This document shows, one piece after another, positions 24,943-33,379 of a stretch of 35,735 bases of DNA. The notes below the pieces were generated by a model that was not told the origin of the DNA, did not search any database, and saw only the letters and a program-made list of their open reading frames with translations. How positions within the stretch are numbered: position 1 is the first letter of the stretch; the number at the start of each line of letters is the position of its first letter. The position numbers and the translations under genes are program-made. This DNA is from an uncultured Bacteroidia bacterium (GTDB taxonomy: Bacteria; Bacteroidota; Bacteroidia; Bacteroidales; Prolixibacteraceae). The stretch is from NCBI GenBank assembly GCA_903881215.1, contig CAIRSO010000879.1, positions 1-35,735 of the forward strand, written 5' to 3'.

Positions 24943-26394
24943 CTAGTCGTCTGAGTTTTTTTTCTTTGATTTTGCCTTGATGTTCTTAGGCGGATAGAGG
25001 ATTTCGGCATGAACCTTTTCAAGATATGCCAAAAGCTTAGCCTCCAGCTCCTTCGCCTTGTCCGGTTTGGATTCAGTTAAATCATTTAATTCGCCCGGAT
25101 CGTCCTTCAAATTATAAAGTTCAATCTTCTTAAGATTCCAAAATTTGATCAGTTTAAAGTCGCCGGCACGAATGGCCGAATGAGGCTTTCCAAAGTAATG
25201 AAATACCAGTTCTTCCCCATTTCTGACAAATTGACCTTTGTTCCCATTCTCCAGCAGAGGCCGGAAACTGGTGCCATCCAGGTTGGAAGGAAGCGGATTT
25301 TTATTTCCGGCCAGATCGGATAATGTTGGCAAAATATCCCATCCTGTAACCGGGATATCGCATTGACTTCCAGGTTTGATTCCCGGACCTATTACCATGA
25401 AAGGCACCCTGATGCCACCTTCGTACAAGGTCCATTTTCCCCCTCTCAACGGAAAATTGTTGCTGGGAGTTTTAAAGACGGATGGATGATCAAACTTATT
25501 ATTTACCGGAGGGATAGCCTCAACACCTCCATTGTCGGTCATCAGGATCAGATAGGTATGATCGGCAATTCCGAGTTCATTAATTTTGTCGAGAAGGGTG
25601 CCAATCGAGCCATCCAGATTATCGAGCATACCGGCAAATCCCGGATTGTTGTGAATCTCCCCTTTCTTTTTCTGAAGGTATTTTTGATAGGTTTCTTCCC
25701 TGGTTTGGAAATCGACATGGGTCGCATAATGGGAAACCTGGAGGTAGAATGGATGGCCGGTTTTTACCTGACGCTCCATAAAATTGACTGCCCTGTTGGT
25801 GATGGTTCCCATTCGTTTGGGATCATTGTTCAGAAACAGATCGGTCCATTTTGTTTCCTTTGAAGAATTCATATCGCCATTATTATTTCCCGTGTCTCCA
25901 TCGCTTTCATCATAGCCAATGTCTTCAGGGAAAATATCGGACCGCAAATCCCATTTACCATAATGAGCCGCTCTGTAATCGGAAGAGACCGATTTCAGCA
26001 TTTGTGGTATAGCCAAACCCTTTTTAAAATCGGGATGATAATTTTCTTTAAAAAGCAAGTCTCCCTGACGTGCCGGAGTTTGGCCAAACTGAATGCTTCT
26101 GCGGGTTGGACAACAGAGTGCGCACGGAGCATATCCGTTTGAAAACCGAACTCCCTGGGAGGCCAGTCTTTCCATGTTCGGAGTTTCATAATAGTCGCTA
26201 CTTGAGTTGGTCATCCGGTTGTCCATCCTTTGTGAGGTGCTTGTCCAGCCAAGATCGTCGCAGAGGATAAAAATGAAATTAGGCTTTTGAACCGGTGGAG
26301 CTGAAATAGCGGCAAAAGAAGGAACAATAGAAAGGGCTATCGCTGAAAGTCCGGCGGGATAATTGGGAAATATTTTGGGTAATAATCTGCTCAT
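24943..26394 (-). CDS. S1-family sulfatase with CCPTR active-site motif
   Basis: This formylglycine-dependent sulfatase of 483 residues should remove sulfate esters from the glycan. The N-terminus (SAIALSIVPSFAAISA) looks like a signal peptide. The metal-binding CDDLGW is at 45-50. The signature CxPxR is CCPTR at 94-98, so Cys94 is the residue converted to formylglycine, and a second Cys follows it directly. HYGKWDLRSD (GKW at about 161) and the later LMTDNGG and GGKWTLYEGGIRVPF segments are standard S1 landmarks. The C-terminal subdomain carries DDPGELNDL. It is unlike the other three sulfatases in detail, so a different sulfate position or sugar is likely. The activating maturase is not in this window. 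It lies 33 bp after another sulfatase. Confidence 0.94.
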   Translation of the reverse strand: MSRLLPKIFPNYPAGLSAIALSIVPSFAAISAPPVQKPNFIFILCDDLGWTSTSQRMDNRMTNSSSDYYETPNMERLASQGVRFSNGYAPCALCCPTRRSIQFGQTPARQGDLLFKENYHPDFKKGLAIPQMLKSVSSDYRAAHYGKWDLRSDIFPEDIGYDESDGDTGNNNGDMNSSKETKWTDLFLNNDPKRMGTITNRAVNFMERQVKTGHPFYLQVSHYATHVDFQTREETYQKYLQKKKGEIHNNPGFAGMLDNLDGSIGTLLDKINELGIADHTYLILMTDNGGVEAIPPVNNKFDHPSVFKTPSNNFPLRGGKWTLYEGGIRVPFMVIGPGIKPGSQCDIPVTGWDILPTLSDLAGNKNPLPSNLDGTSFRPLLENGNKGQFVRNGEELVFHYFGKPHSAIRAGDFKLIKFWNLKKIELYNLKDDPGELNDLTESKPDKAKELEAKLLAYLEKVHAEILYPPKNIKAKSKKKNSDD

Positions 26395-26427
26395 GGCTGG
26401 TCGTTTTGCTTGGTTGGTTGTGCCTTA

Positions 26428-28017
26428 TTACTGATATTTAGGATTGTATTTTCCTTTTTCCTTGAATCCGGGAAAATTGCGCATGGCCCCGAAACGGGGA
26501 TAGGAATCGAACAAGTCGCCTTTCCCGGTTAACCTGGGATCACCTTGTACTTTCAGCTCTTTTTCAAGTGTCTGTCTTAATTTCTCTTTGATAGGGAAAT
26601 ATTCCTGATTAGTTGCAAGATTTTTTGTACAACCCGGATCGGTCCGGATATAGTAAAGTTCTTCCTCGGGTCGTTTTTCGTAACCGAGCATGAACTGAAG
26701 AGGATATTTAATACTTTCCTCAATTAACATCAGCTTCGTAGGGGAGTCATCAATATCCTGGTAGCCAGGCCACAAGCTTTTTTCATTATCCGATAAAGCT
26801 CCAGTCTTTGCAGATTCAGGGGCAGGATCACCTGCCGGCCAACGGTCCGGTTTAAGATTCAGGATAAAAAGATAGTCGGCGGTTCTGATGGCTCTTGCTG
26901 GATAACCCAAATTATCCGGTCTGGCATGGGAGTGTCTTTCCCTTCCCGTTAAAATATACTCATGTAAAATATCTGCCTTTTTTCCTTTATCCGGAAAAAG
27001 TACCCGGGAAAGACTTTTCCCTGTCATCTCCGGAACATCCTTTATTTTGGCAATTTCAAGAAAAGTAGGTGCGAGATCGATCAGCCCAACCAATTCCTTT
27101 ACCACCCTTTCTCCGGAAATTTTCTTCGGCCAGCAAATTGCCAGCGGGACATGCGTTCCATATTCACGAAGATTGGCTTTCGCGGAGGGGAAGGCCATTC
27201 CATTGTCAGCCGTCACTACGATGATGGTATTTTCCAGTTCTCCTTTTTCGCGGAGAAATTGAATCATTTTGGCCAGTTGGGCATCAAACCATTCAATCTC
27301 AAAGTAATAATCAAGGAGGTCGCTTTTTACCAGATTCACATCGGGCAAAAAGGAAGGGACAAGAGCTTCAGGGAGTTTTTTTCCGGCCTTTATTCCTGAT
27401 CCATCCTCGTAAACCCTGTGAGGCTCATGTCCGCCATACCAGAAAAAGAAGGGAGCGTTATCCGTTTTAGCGGCATAAAAATCCTTGAAATTTTCGAAGT
27501 AATCGTTTATGCTAATGCCGGTGGCAGGGACAGAATTAAGAAATTTGGTATTGTATTCCGGACCGACAGGATTACGGGACCATCCTGCATCTTTAAAATT
27601 TCCGGGAGCCCAGGGTTTACCGGTAAATCCAATATGGTAACCTGATTTTTCAAGAAGGTCGGTAAATACGGTAAATTTTTTAGGAAAATAGCTGCTATGT
27701 GTACCCGCCTCTTCCAGTTGCCAGATATTTCTCCCGGTAAGGATTGCTGCCCTCGACGGACTGCACTGCGGAGCCGCCACAAAAGCGTTGGTAAAAAGGA
27801 CTCCCCGGGCAGCCACCTCATCAAATGCCGGTGTATGTATTCCTTTTGTTCCGTAAGCCGAAGCATAAGGAAAGGATTGATCGTCGGCAATGGCAAAAAG
27901 TATATTGGGACGCCCGTTTTCGGGTTTTTCAACTTTGGGATGTTCCATGGCAAAGATCCCGCCTGCCAGAGCTGAAAAAGTTACCATACATCCCAATGAT
28001 CTCCTCCGGTTTAACAT
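26428..28017 (-). CDS. S1-family sulfatase (CSPSR motif)
   Basis: This S1 sulfatase has 529 residues. A signal-like N-terminus begins MLNRRRSLGC and ends near AGGIFA. Metal ligands are at AIADDQ (D45/D46), and the formylglycine Cys85 sits in APQCSPSRAAILTG. FTGKPWAPGNF replaces the usual GKWHLG, as in sulfatases of the heparan N-sulfatase/choline-sulfatase-like branch, and TADNGMAF supplies the second metal pair. The long C-terminal part ends in DPGCTKNLA and a basic tail. It lies 32 bp after the lyase gene and 33 bp before the next sulfatase. The exact S1 subfamily cannot be set by eye, and neither can the sulfated position. Confidence 0.95.
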   Translation of the reverse strand: MLNRRRSLGCMVTFSALAGGIFAMEHPKVEKPENGRPNILFAIADDQSFPYASAYGTKGIHTPAFDEVAARGVLFTNAFVAAPQCSPSRAAILTGRNIWQLEEAGTHSSYFPKKFTVFTDLLEKSGYHIGFTGKPWAPGNFKDAGWSRNPVGPEYNTKFLNSVPATGISINDYFENFKDFYAAKTDNAPFFFWYGGHEPHRVYEDGSGIKAGKKLPEALVPSFLPDVNLVKSDLLDYYFEIEWFDAQLAKMIQFLREKGELENTIIVVTADNGMAFPSAKANLREYGTHVPLAICWPKKISGERVVKELVGLIDLAPTFLEIAKIKDVPEMTGKSLSRVLFPDKGKKADILHEYILTGRERHSHARPDNLGYPARAIRTADYLFILNLKPDRWPAGDPAPESAKTGALSDNEKSLWPGYQDIDDSPTKLMLIEESIKYPLQFMLGYEKRPEEELYYIRTDPGCTKNLATNQEYFPIKEKLRQTLEKELKVQGDPRLTGKGDLFDSYPRFGAMRNFPGFKEKGKYNPKYQ

Positions 28018-28049
28018 GGTTCTTAATGTTTTATATTTTTATTCACAAA

Positions 28050-30593
28050 TTAATATTTTCTCATGGCTTTTAGAATGGAAGCCGGAATTTCATCTGATGC
28101 CTCCTGAAATATTTCCTTTCCATCTATCACTTCCAGCAACTTTGAACTCTCGTTTTTCTGTCCTTTGTAAGTTTTTGCTCTAAACAAAAGATCACCTCCT
28201 GAGACCAGCGAGGCACTGTTGTCAGACTTCCACACTTTGATACCCGCCGGTTTTGATGAATTCATTTCAGCTTCTATTTTCCAGTCACCTATTGTGAAAG
28301 AGGAATTCTCCTTATCGGTAGTAATCTTCTCAAAAGTGCTATCCGGCTTGACCTGAAATATCGCCAGATAGCGCATCGATTTTGTTTTCTCTTTGGATAT
28401 AGCTTTGAAATGCCACTGATTTTTAAAAACCATGGTGTCTCCCTCTTCGTCTGTTTTATTTGTCCAATTGTCTATTGGAATCGTAAACTGATCGGTTACC
28501 TGATAATCAACTGGCGAGGAGGCATAGAGTGATACCCTTGCATAAGCTGCATCATTTTTTGCCAGGATAGATTTTGTTTTAGGATCAATCGCCAATCCGG
28601 TATCGTTGTGAAGCAACCAGCTCCAGCCGGCATTGTGGTCTGCCTCCAGTTCATCATAAATCACAATGGTGGATGGGAGAAGCATGAGGTAATGGCGCCT
28701 GAAAAGTTTCATCCCGAGATCGGTTTTCACTCCATCCACGGCTCCTGAATAGGCATTGGAGGCATCGCCAACGGCATAAGACAGTTGATTGCCGTGAAGG
28801 AAACGGGGTATCCATCCGTAAGCTGCGTCGCTGAATGGCTGTCCTTCGCCATCAATTAAAATTCCGTTGTGACCCTGCGTATGTTTGTACCAACCCAGAA
28901 AATGCGGATCGCCCATGGCCGGTCGGTAGCCTGTATTGTAAAAAAGTCTTTTCCCTCCATAGGCTATATTAAACGTGTTTTGATCGGCATGGGCGTGTGC
29001 CATTGGTCCATAGGGACTGCTTCGCAAGGACAGCATAAGGTCTGTTTTGGCATTTTGCATTGTTGTATGCATGTAAGCAACGCCAATATCAGGAAAGCGT
29101 GCCGCCTGTGGAAGGATAAATTCTTTTACAGTTGCAGGATGTTTCATTTTAAGTCCGCTGCGAATTCTAAACCAGCGAAATTCTTCGTCATCGGCAATCT
29201 CTTTCCCGAGGCTTTTCGCGATGGTTTGAGCATACCACCCTGCATAAGGCAGATTTGACAATCGTGCCATAGCGTCTGCATAACCCGCATAATTGATAAT
29301 GGGAAACTGATATCTTTCCCCGTCATTACAGAACCCGTCTGAAACAGATTTTGGCGGGAAGGCATAGATCAGCCATCGTGGATTGTTTTGAAACCAGTCT
29401 TTAGTCATGAAGTCGATACCGGAAAGATCTTTGAAAATCGATGAAACATCGATCAACGAAAGCGTATTCATGCCGAAATAGGAAGTGCCGTTAAACCAGG
29501 CACCATCTTCTTCGCCCATCTTTGGTGACTGGGCTATCCATAGTTCGTAAACATATTCAATCCATTGGTCAGGTTCGGGAATCTCCCCTTTTAAGGCCAG
29601 GGATGTCTGTAGTAAATTGTGAAGAATGTGTTGCCAAACATGCATGGAGGAAGAGCGGCTTTCCACTTGATTGATCCATAGGTTATAAAACTGAGAGGCT
29701 CGTATGGTGGTATGACTGATAATTTGCTCTCTTTCTGCTGCCGATAACACATCCCAAAAAGTATCTACTCCGATGGCAAGGCCGGACATGATACCGGCAT
29801 CACCGAAATTATTGGTATGAGAAGGTCCGTTGGGATCCCATTTTGAAATCTCCAGCATCCAGGTTTTAGCAGTATTGAAATATTTTTCATCTCCTGTTAA
29901 AAGGTAGGCTTGAGAAAGTGTAATGATCACCTTATGGATATTCCATCCCGCCCATTTACTTGAAATAGAAGCTATTTTTTCGTTTTCAAAATTATCCTTT
30001 CCCTTAAAGGAAGGCAGGGCAGATGATTCAGAGGGGGCAGGTTTGTTCAAATAGCCATCTGCTTCCCTGATCAATAAAACTGCTTCTTTGTAATTCGCGG
30101 CCCTTTTCCTTAACTCGTCAAGTTCTGTTTTTTTGATTAAAACCCTTGGATGAGCCGAGGTGATTTTTGTTTGAAGCTTGTGGCTATCGGGTGTGACAAA
30201 TACCCGTGTGGAGGATTTAATGACAAATGAATCGGGCTGATTCCATTTTTCCTCATTGACCCTGTATTGCCAGTACCATAAACCTGGTTCAAGCTTTTTG
30301 TGCGGATTGAAAATAGCATAGGGGATTCTGTTCCCGGTTATGACATCACCGCTGAAATCTCTTGTGGAGGATATTCTTACGCTATAGCTGGCTTTTTTCT
30401 TTGTCGGCCACTGCAGGCTTGGTGAATTGAAATTTGGTTCCTCACCTGCCGACGGCGATGTCCAGATCCTTATTTTTGGGTAAATTGCCCCACCACCGGG
30501 TTTATCGGAGGGTGTATTTTGGATCTCCTGAGCTTGGAGGGAATTCAGTACAAAAAGCAGTATCGGGAGTAATAACAGATGCTTGCCAATCAT
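28050..30593 (-). CDS. Heparinase II/III-type polysaccharide lyase (DUF4962 + Hepar_II_III_C), secreted
   Basis: This large secreted protein (847 residues) probably cleaves uronic-acid linkages by beta-elimination. A signal peptide ends near residue 22 (VLNSLQAQ). An Ig/Fn3-like N-terminal section of DUF4962 type spans about 35-150, with GLWYWQYRVNEEKW. An (alpha/alpha) toroid spans about 150-480, with WQHILHNLLQ (320-329) and FNGTSYFG (367-374) supplying candidate His, Asn and Tyr. The beta-sandwich begins near 500 with the hallmark MAHAHADQNTFNIAYGGKRL (531-550). Similar layouts occur in several lyase families for heparan, chondroitin, alginate and related polymers, so the substrate is not fixed. 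It sits among four sulfatases, and the GH105 gene downstream would process its unsaturated products. Spacings of 15 and 32 bp imply one transcript. Confidence 0.9.
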   Translation of the reverse strand: MIGKHLLLLPILLFVLNSLQAQEIQNTPSDKPGGGAIYPKIRIWTSPSAGEEPNFNSPSLQWPTKKKASYSVRISSTRDFSGDVITGNRIPYAIFNPHKKLEPGLWYWQYRVNEEKWNQPDSFVIKSSTRVFVTPDSHKLQTKITSAHPRVLIKKTELDELRKRAANYKEAVLLIREADGYLNKPAPSESSALPSFKGKDNFENEKIASISSKWAGWNIHKVIITLSQAYLLTGDEKYFNTAKTWMLEISKWDPNGPSHTNNFGDAGIMSGLAIGVDTFWDVLSAAEREQIISHTTIRASQFYNLWINQVESRSSSMHVWQHILHNLLQTSLALKGEIPEPDQWIEYVYELWIAQSPKMGEEDGAWFNGTSYFGMNTLSLIDVSSIFKDLSGIDFMTKDWFQNNPRWLIYAFPPKSVSDGFCNDGERYQFPIINYAGYADAMARLSNLPYAGWYAQTIAKSLGKEIADDEEFRWFRIRSGLKMKHPATVKEFILPQAARFPDIGVAYMHTTMQNAKTDLMLSLRSSPYGPMAHAHADQNTFNIAYGGKRLFYNTGYRPAMGDPHFLGWYKHTQGHNGILIDGEGQPFSDAAYGWIPRFLHGNQLSYAVGDASNAYSGAVDGVKTDLGMKLFRRHYLMLLPSTIVIYDELEADHNAGWSWLLHNDTGLAIDPKTKSILAKNDAAYARVSLYASSPVDYQVTDQFTIPIDNWTNKTDEEGDTMVFKNQWHFKAISKEKTKSMRYLAIFQVKPDSTFEKITTDKENSSFTIGDWKIEAEMNSSKPAGIKVWKSDNSASLVSGGDLLFRAKTYKGQKNESSKLLEVIDGKEIFQEASDEIPASILKAMRKY

Positions 30594-30608
30594 AGTATAA
30601 GATTGATG

Positions 30609-31961
30609 TTAACGCTTGTTGTTCTTTTCCCAAAGAAGGTATTGGGATTTTAATTCTTCTACAATACCCGGGTTCAACGAGGAAAGATTGTTCATCTCAC
30701 CGGGATCTGATTCCAGATCGACCAGAAAGAGCGAATCACTTTGAGTCAATAGCCCCTTTTTGCTTGTATCCACGGGGTTTCCGAGCAATTTCCATTTGCC
30801 TTTACGGGCTACCCACATGTTTTTGCCAAAAGCCCAGCAATAACCATTGGCATGCAGTGATTCAGTTTCTGAATTGTTTATGACAGGCACTAAACTTTTT
30901 CCGTCCAGCGTTTTAGTCTCCAGTTTGATATGGCAATATTCGGCCAGGGTCGGCATCCAGTCGGTATTCACTGAAAACTGATCTCGCACCTCTCCTTCAG
31001 GAATTTTGCCTGGCCAGCTAATCATTGACGGAACCCTGATACCACCTTCAAAAAGACAGGCTTTTGCTCCCCTGTAAACACCGGCACTTCCCCCACCAAA
31101 ATGCGCCCGCTCTTCGGTTGAATAACCATTGTCGGACTGGAAAATTACAATGGTGTTTTTAGATAGTCCAAGGTCTGAAACCTTCTTCAGCAGCAAACCT
31201 ATCTTGTCATCGAGTGTTGAGACAAAAGCAGCATAGAGATCGCGGGGGTAAGGAACGCCCTTGCCCTGATAATACTCCAGCCATTTAGGATCGCCCTGAT
31301 AAGGATAATGCGGCATGTTGATGGCAAAATAGATGAAAAAGGGATTGTTCTTGTTTTGTTCTATGTATTGCCCGGCTTCTTTGACCATCAAATCAGGAAA
31401 ATATTCGCCCGGGTAAAAAACTTCTTTCCCGTTACGGTACAAATCATGCCTGTTGGGGCCGTTCCAGTAAAAGAAATGAGAGTAATTGTCGATACAGCCA
31501 ACCAGATGGCCAAATGAATAGTCGAATCCCTGCGCATTTGGACTCATTTCAGGCTGATAACCCAAATGCCATTTTCCGATATGGGCGGTTTTGTAACCTG
31601 CACTTTTAAACATTTCGGCCATGGTGTGCCGATCACCCGGAAGGCCTGCATTGCTTTTCAAATCGGCACCTGCATTTCCCGGTACACCTGCCCTTTGGGC
31701 TGTTAATCCGGTTAATAAAGAAGCTCTGGAAGGTGAACAAACCGGTGCAGCGTAAAATTGAGTAAAACGAATTCCACTTTTTGCCAATTTGTCAATATTG
31801 GGGGTTACCAGATCTTTAGCTCCATAACAATTCAAATCAATTGCTCCCTGATCATCCGAATAGATCACAATTACATTGGGCCTTTCCTGCGCATAGCAGA
31901 ACGAAGCGCCAATAAAAAAGGATGTTAATAACGAATGTTTTAAAATTTTGCCTGTTTGCAT
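30609..31961 (-). CDS. S1-family sulfatase, arylsulfatase A-like (CSPSR motif)
   Basis: This secreted S1 sulfatase of 450 residues has a signal peptide ending near residue 25 (GASFCYAQ). D36/D37 in IYSDDQGA bind the metal, and Cys75 in APVCSPSRASLLTG is the formylglycine site. K130 and H132 in HIGKWHLGYQPEMSP and the second metal motif FQSDNGY are canonical. The protein ends with SDPGEMNNLSS and a short helix. It most resembles the arylsulfatase A branch. It follows another sulfatase by 12 bp and precedes the lyase by 15 bp, so it belongs to the same transcript. The sulfate position it attacks cannot be told from the sequence alone. Confidence 0.96.
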   Translation of the reverse strand: MQTGKILKHSLLTSFFIGASFCYAQERPNVIVIYSDDQGAIDLNCYGAKDLVTPNIDKLAKSGIRFTQFYAAPVCSPSRASLLTGLTAQRAGVPGNAGADLKSNAGLPGDRHTMAEMFKSAGYKTAHIGKWHLGYQPEMSPNAQGFDYSFGHLVGCIDNYSHFFYWNGPNRHDLYRNGKEVFYPGEYFPDLMVKEAGQYIEQNKNNPFFIYFAINMPHYPYQGDPKWLEYYQGKGVPYPRDLYAAFVSTLDDKIGLLLKKVSDLGLSKNTIVIFQSDNGYSTEERAHFGGGSAGVYRGAKACLFEGGIRVPSMISWPGKIPEGEVRDQFSVNTDWMPTLAEYCHIKLETKTLDGKSLVPVINNSETESLHANGYCWAFGKNMWVARKGKWKLLGNPVDTSKKGLLTQSDSLFLVDLESDPGEMNNLSSLNPGIVEELKSQYLLWEKNNKR

Positions 31962-31973
31962 ACTTACTTGTTT

Positions 31974-33377
31974 TTATTTAATCGTAAATTTCAGGTATGG
32001 ATCGTTATTTTTATTGGCCCAATCGATCAGCTCTTTTCGGCAGTTTTTTAACTCTGCCTGATATTTTGGGTCGTTAGCCAGGTTAACCATTTCCCCGGGA
32101 TCGTTCTGCAAATCGTAAAGTGTTTCTCTCTGTTCACCTTCGTTGTATACCCAGTATTTAAACCTGTCATTTCGTAACATCCGGCCTTCCGGTTCAGGTT
32201 TTTGTCCGTTTACAGGTTCCCCCTGAGTCAGATGATCTGATACTACGATGGATTGACGACCGGTAGGGACCGTTTTGCCCGTTATCAGCTGTTTTAAGCC
32301 TATGCCGCGGTTGTTCTTAGGAATAGTAATGCCGGCAAATTCGCATAAAGTGGGCATCAAATCAACCCCGGTTTGAACTAGATAATCAGATTTTCTGGAC
32401 TTCATTCCGGGATAACTGAAGATAAACGGCACTTTTGACGCCTCCTCATAAAACACAGTTTTCTGATTCCAGCGATGTGCGCCCTGGCAATCTCCATGAT
32501 CGCTTAAGAAAACGATCAGGGTATTTTTATCAAGACCTGATTCACGTAAGGATTGAAGTACCCGGCCAATTTCGCTATCCACTTTTTCAATCATCCGGTA
32601 ATAAGCCCAGATGTACTGCCGCCACTTTTCATCCGAGAAATCTCCAACCGGAAACATCTTGCTATTCTGCACGGATGTTCTCATCAGTTTCATGATATCG
32701 GTTTCGTTTTTCGATGGATTTGCATTGGCTCTCAGCGGCGGACACTGATCTGCCGGTGGAGCATCTCCAATTGCTCCATCAGGCAGTTTTTGGTTCCGTG
32801 GCCACTGACAGATATTATGAGGATTCATAAATGAGACGACCAGAAAGAAGGGATTCTGATGTTTCATTTTAAAAAATTTATTTGCCTGGTCAGGTGAAAT
32901 ACTATCGGTTCCATTTCCTTTTTTTTCAGGTAAATAGGTAAATCCATGTGATTCCGCTTGATTTCTGTCGTATGGTAAATGCCATTTTCCCACATAACCG
33001 GTTTCGTAACCTGCATTTTTGAAGATAGTTCCCAGGGACGGAAATTCATCGGGATCAAGTAATTTATCCTCATTGGTCTGGATGCCAAGTTCATGAGGAT
33101 AACGACCGGTAAACATGGAACCTCTGGATGGAACACAAAGCGGATTCGCACAATAGGCATTGTTGAAACTTACCCCATGTTCGGCCAGATAATCGATGTT
33201 GGGGGTTTTCAGGTATTTGGTTCCCATATTAAAACTCGTGGATTCGGCTGAAAGCTGATCAGACATGATGATGAGAACATTAGGCTTTTTTGTCAACTGC
33301 TGAGAATAAGCTCCTGCCGACATCAATACTGCAAAAACAGAACATCCCAGAGCCCTTTTATTTACATTGTTTTTCAT
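31974..33377 (-). CDS. S1-family sulfatase (CVPSR motif, DQ metal site)
   Basis: This secreted S1 sulfatase of 467 residues has a signal peptide through about residue 26 (VFAVLMSAGAYSQ). The first metal motif is IMSDQLSAE (D40, with Gln in place of the second Asp), as in the choline/iduronate-sulfatase-like branch. Cys81 in NPLCVPSRGSMFTG is the formylglycine site. VGKWHLPY and SDHGDCQGAH complete the site. It starts 2 bp after the rhamnosidase stop, so translation is probably coupled to that gene, and it ends 12 bp before the next sulfatase. It is clearly a different subfamily from its neighbour. Specificity is not predictable by eye; a role on sulfated rhamnose or a uronic acid next to the GH106 substrate is a guess. 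Confidence 0.95.
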   Translation of the reverse strand: MKNNVNKRALGCSVFAVLMSAGAYSQQLTKKPNVLIIMSDQLSAESTSFNMGTKYLKTPNIDYLAEHGVSFNNAYCANPLCVPSRGSMFTGRYPHELGIQTNEDKLLDPDEFPSLGTIFKNAGYETGYVGKWHLPYDRNQAESHGFTYLPEKKGNGTDSISPDQANKFFKMKHQNPFFLVVSFMNPHNICQWPRNQKLPDGAIGDAPPADQCPPLRANANPSKNETDIMKLMRTSVQNSKMFPVGDFSDEKWRQYIWAYYRMIEKVDSEIGRVLQSLRESGLDKNTLIVFLSDHGDCQGAHRWNQKTVFYEEASKVPFIFSYPGMKSRKSDYLVQTGVDLMPTLCEFAGITIPKNNRGIGLKQLITGKTVPTGRQSIVVSDHLTQGEPVNGQKPEPEGRMLRNDRFKYWVYNEGEQRETLYDLQNDPGEMVNLANDPKYQAELKNCRKELIDWANKNNDPYLKFTIK

Positions 33378-33379
33378 AG

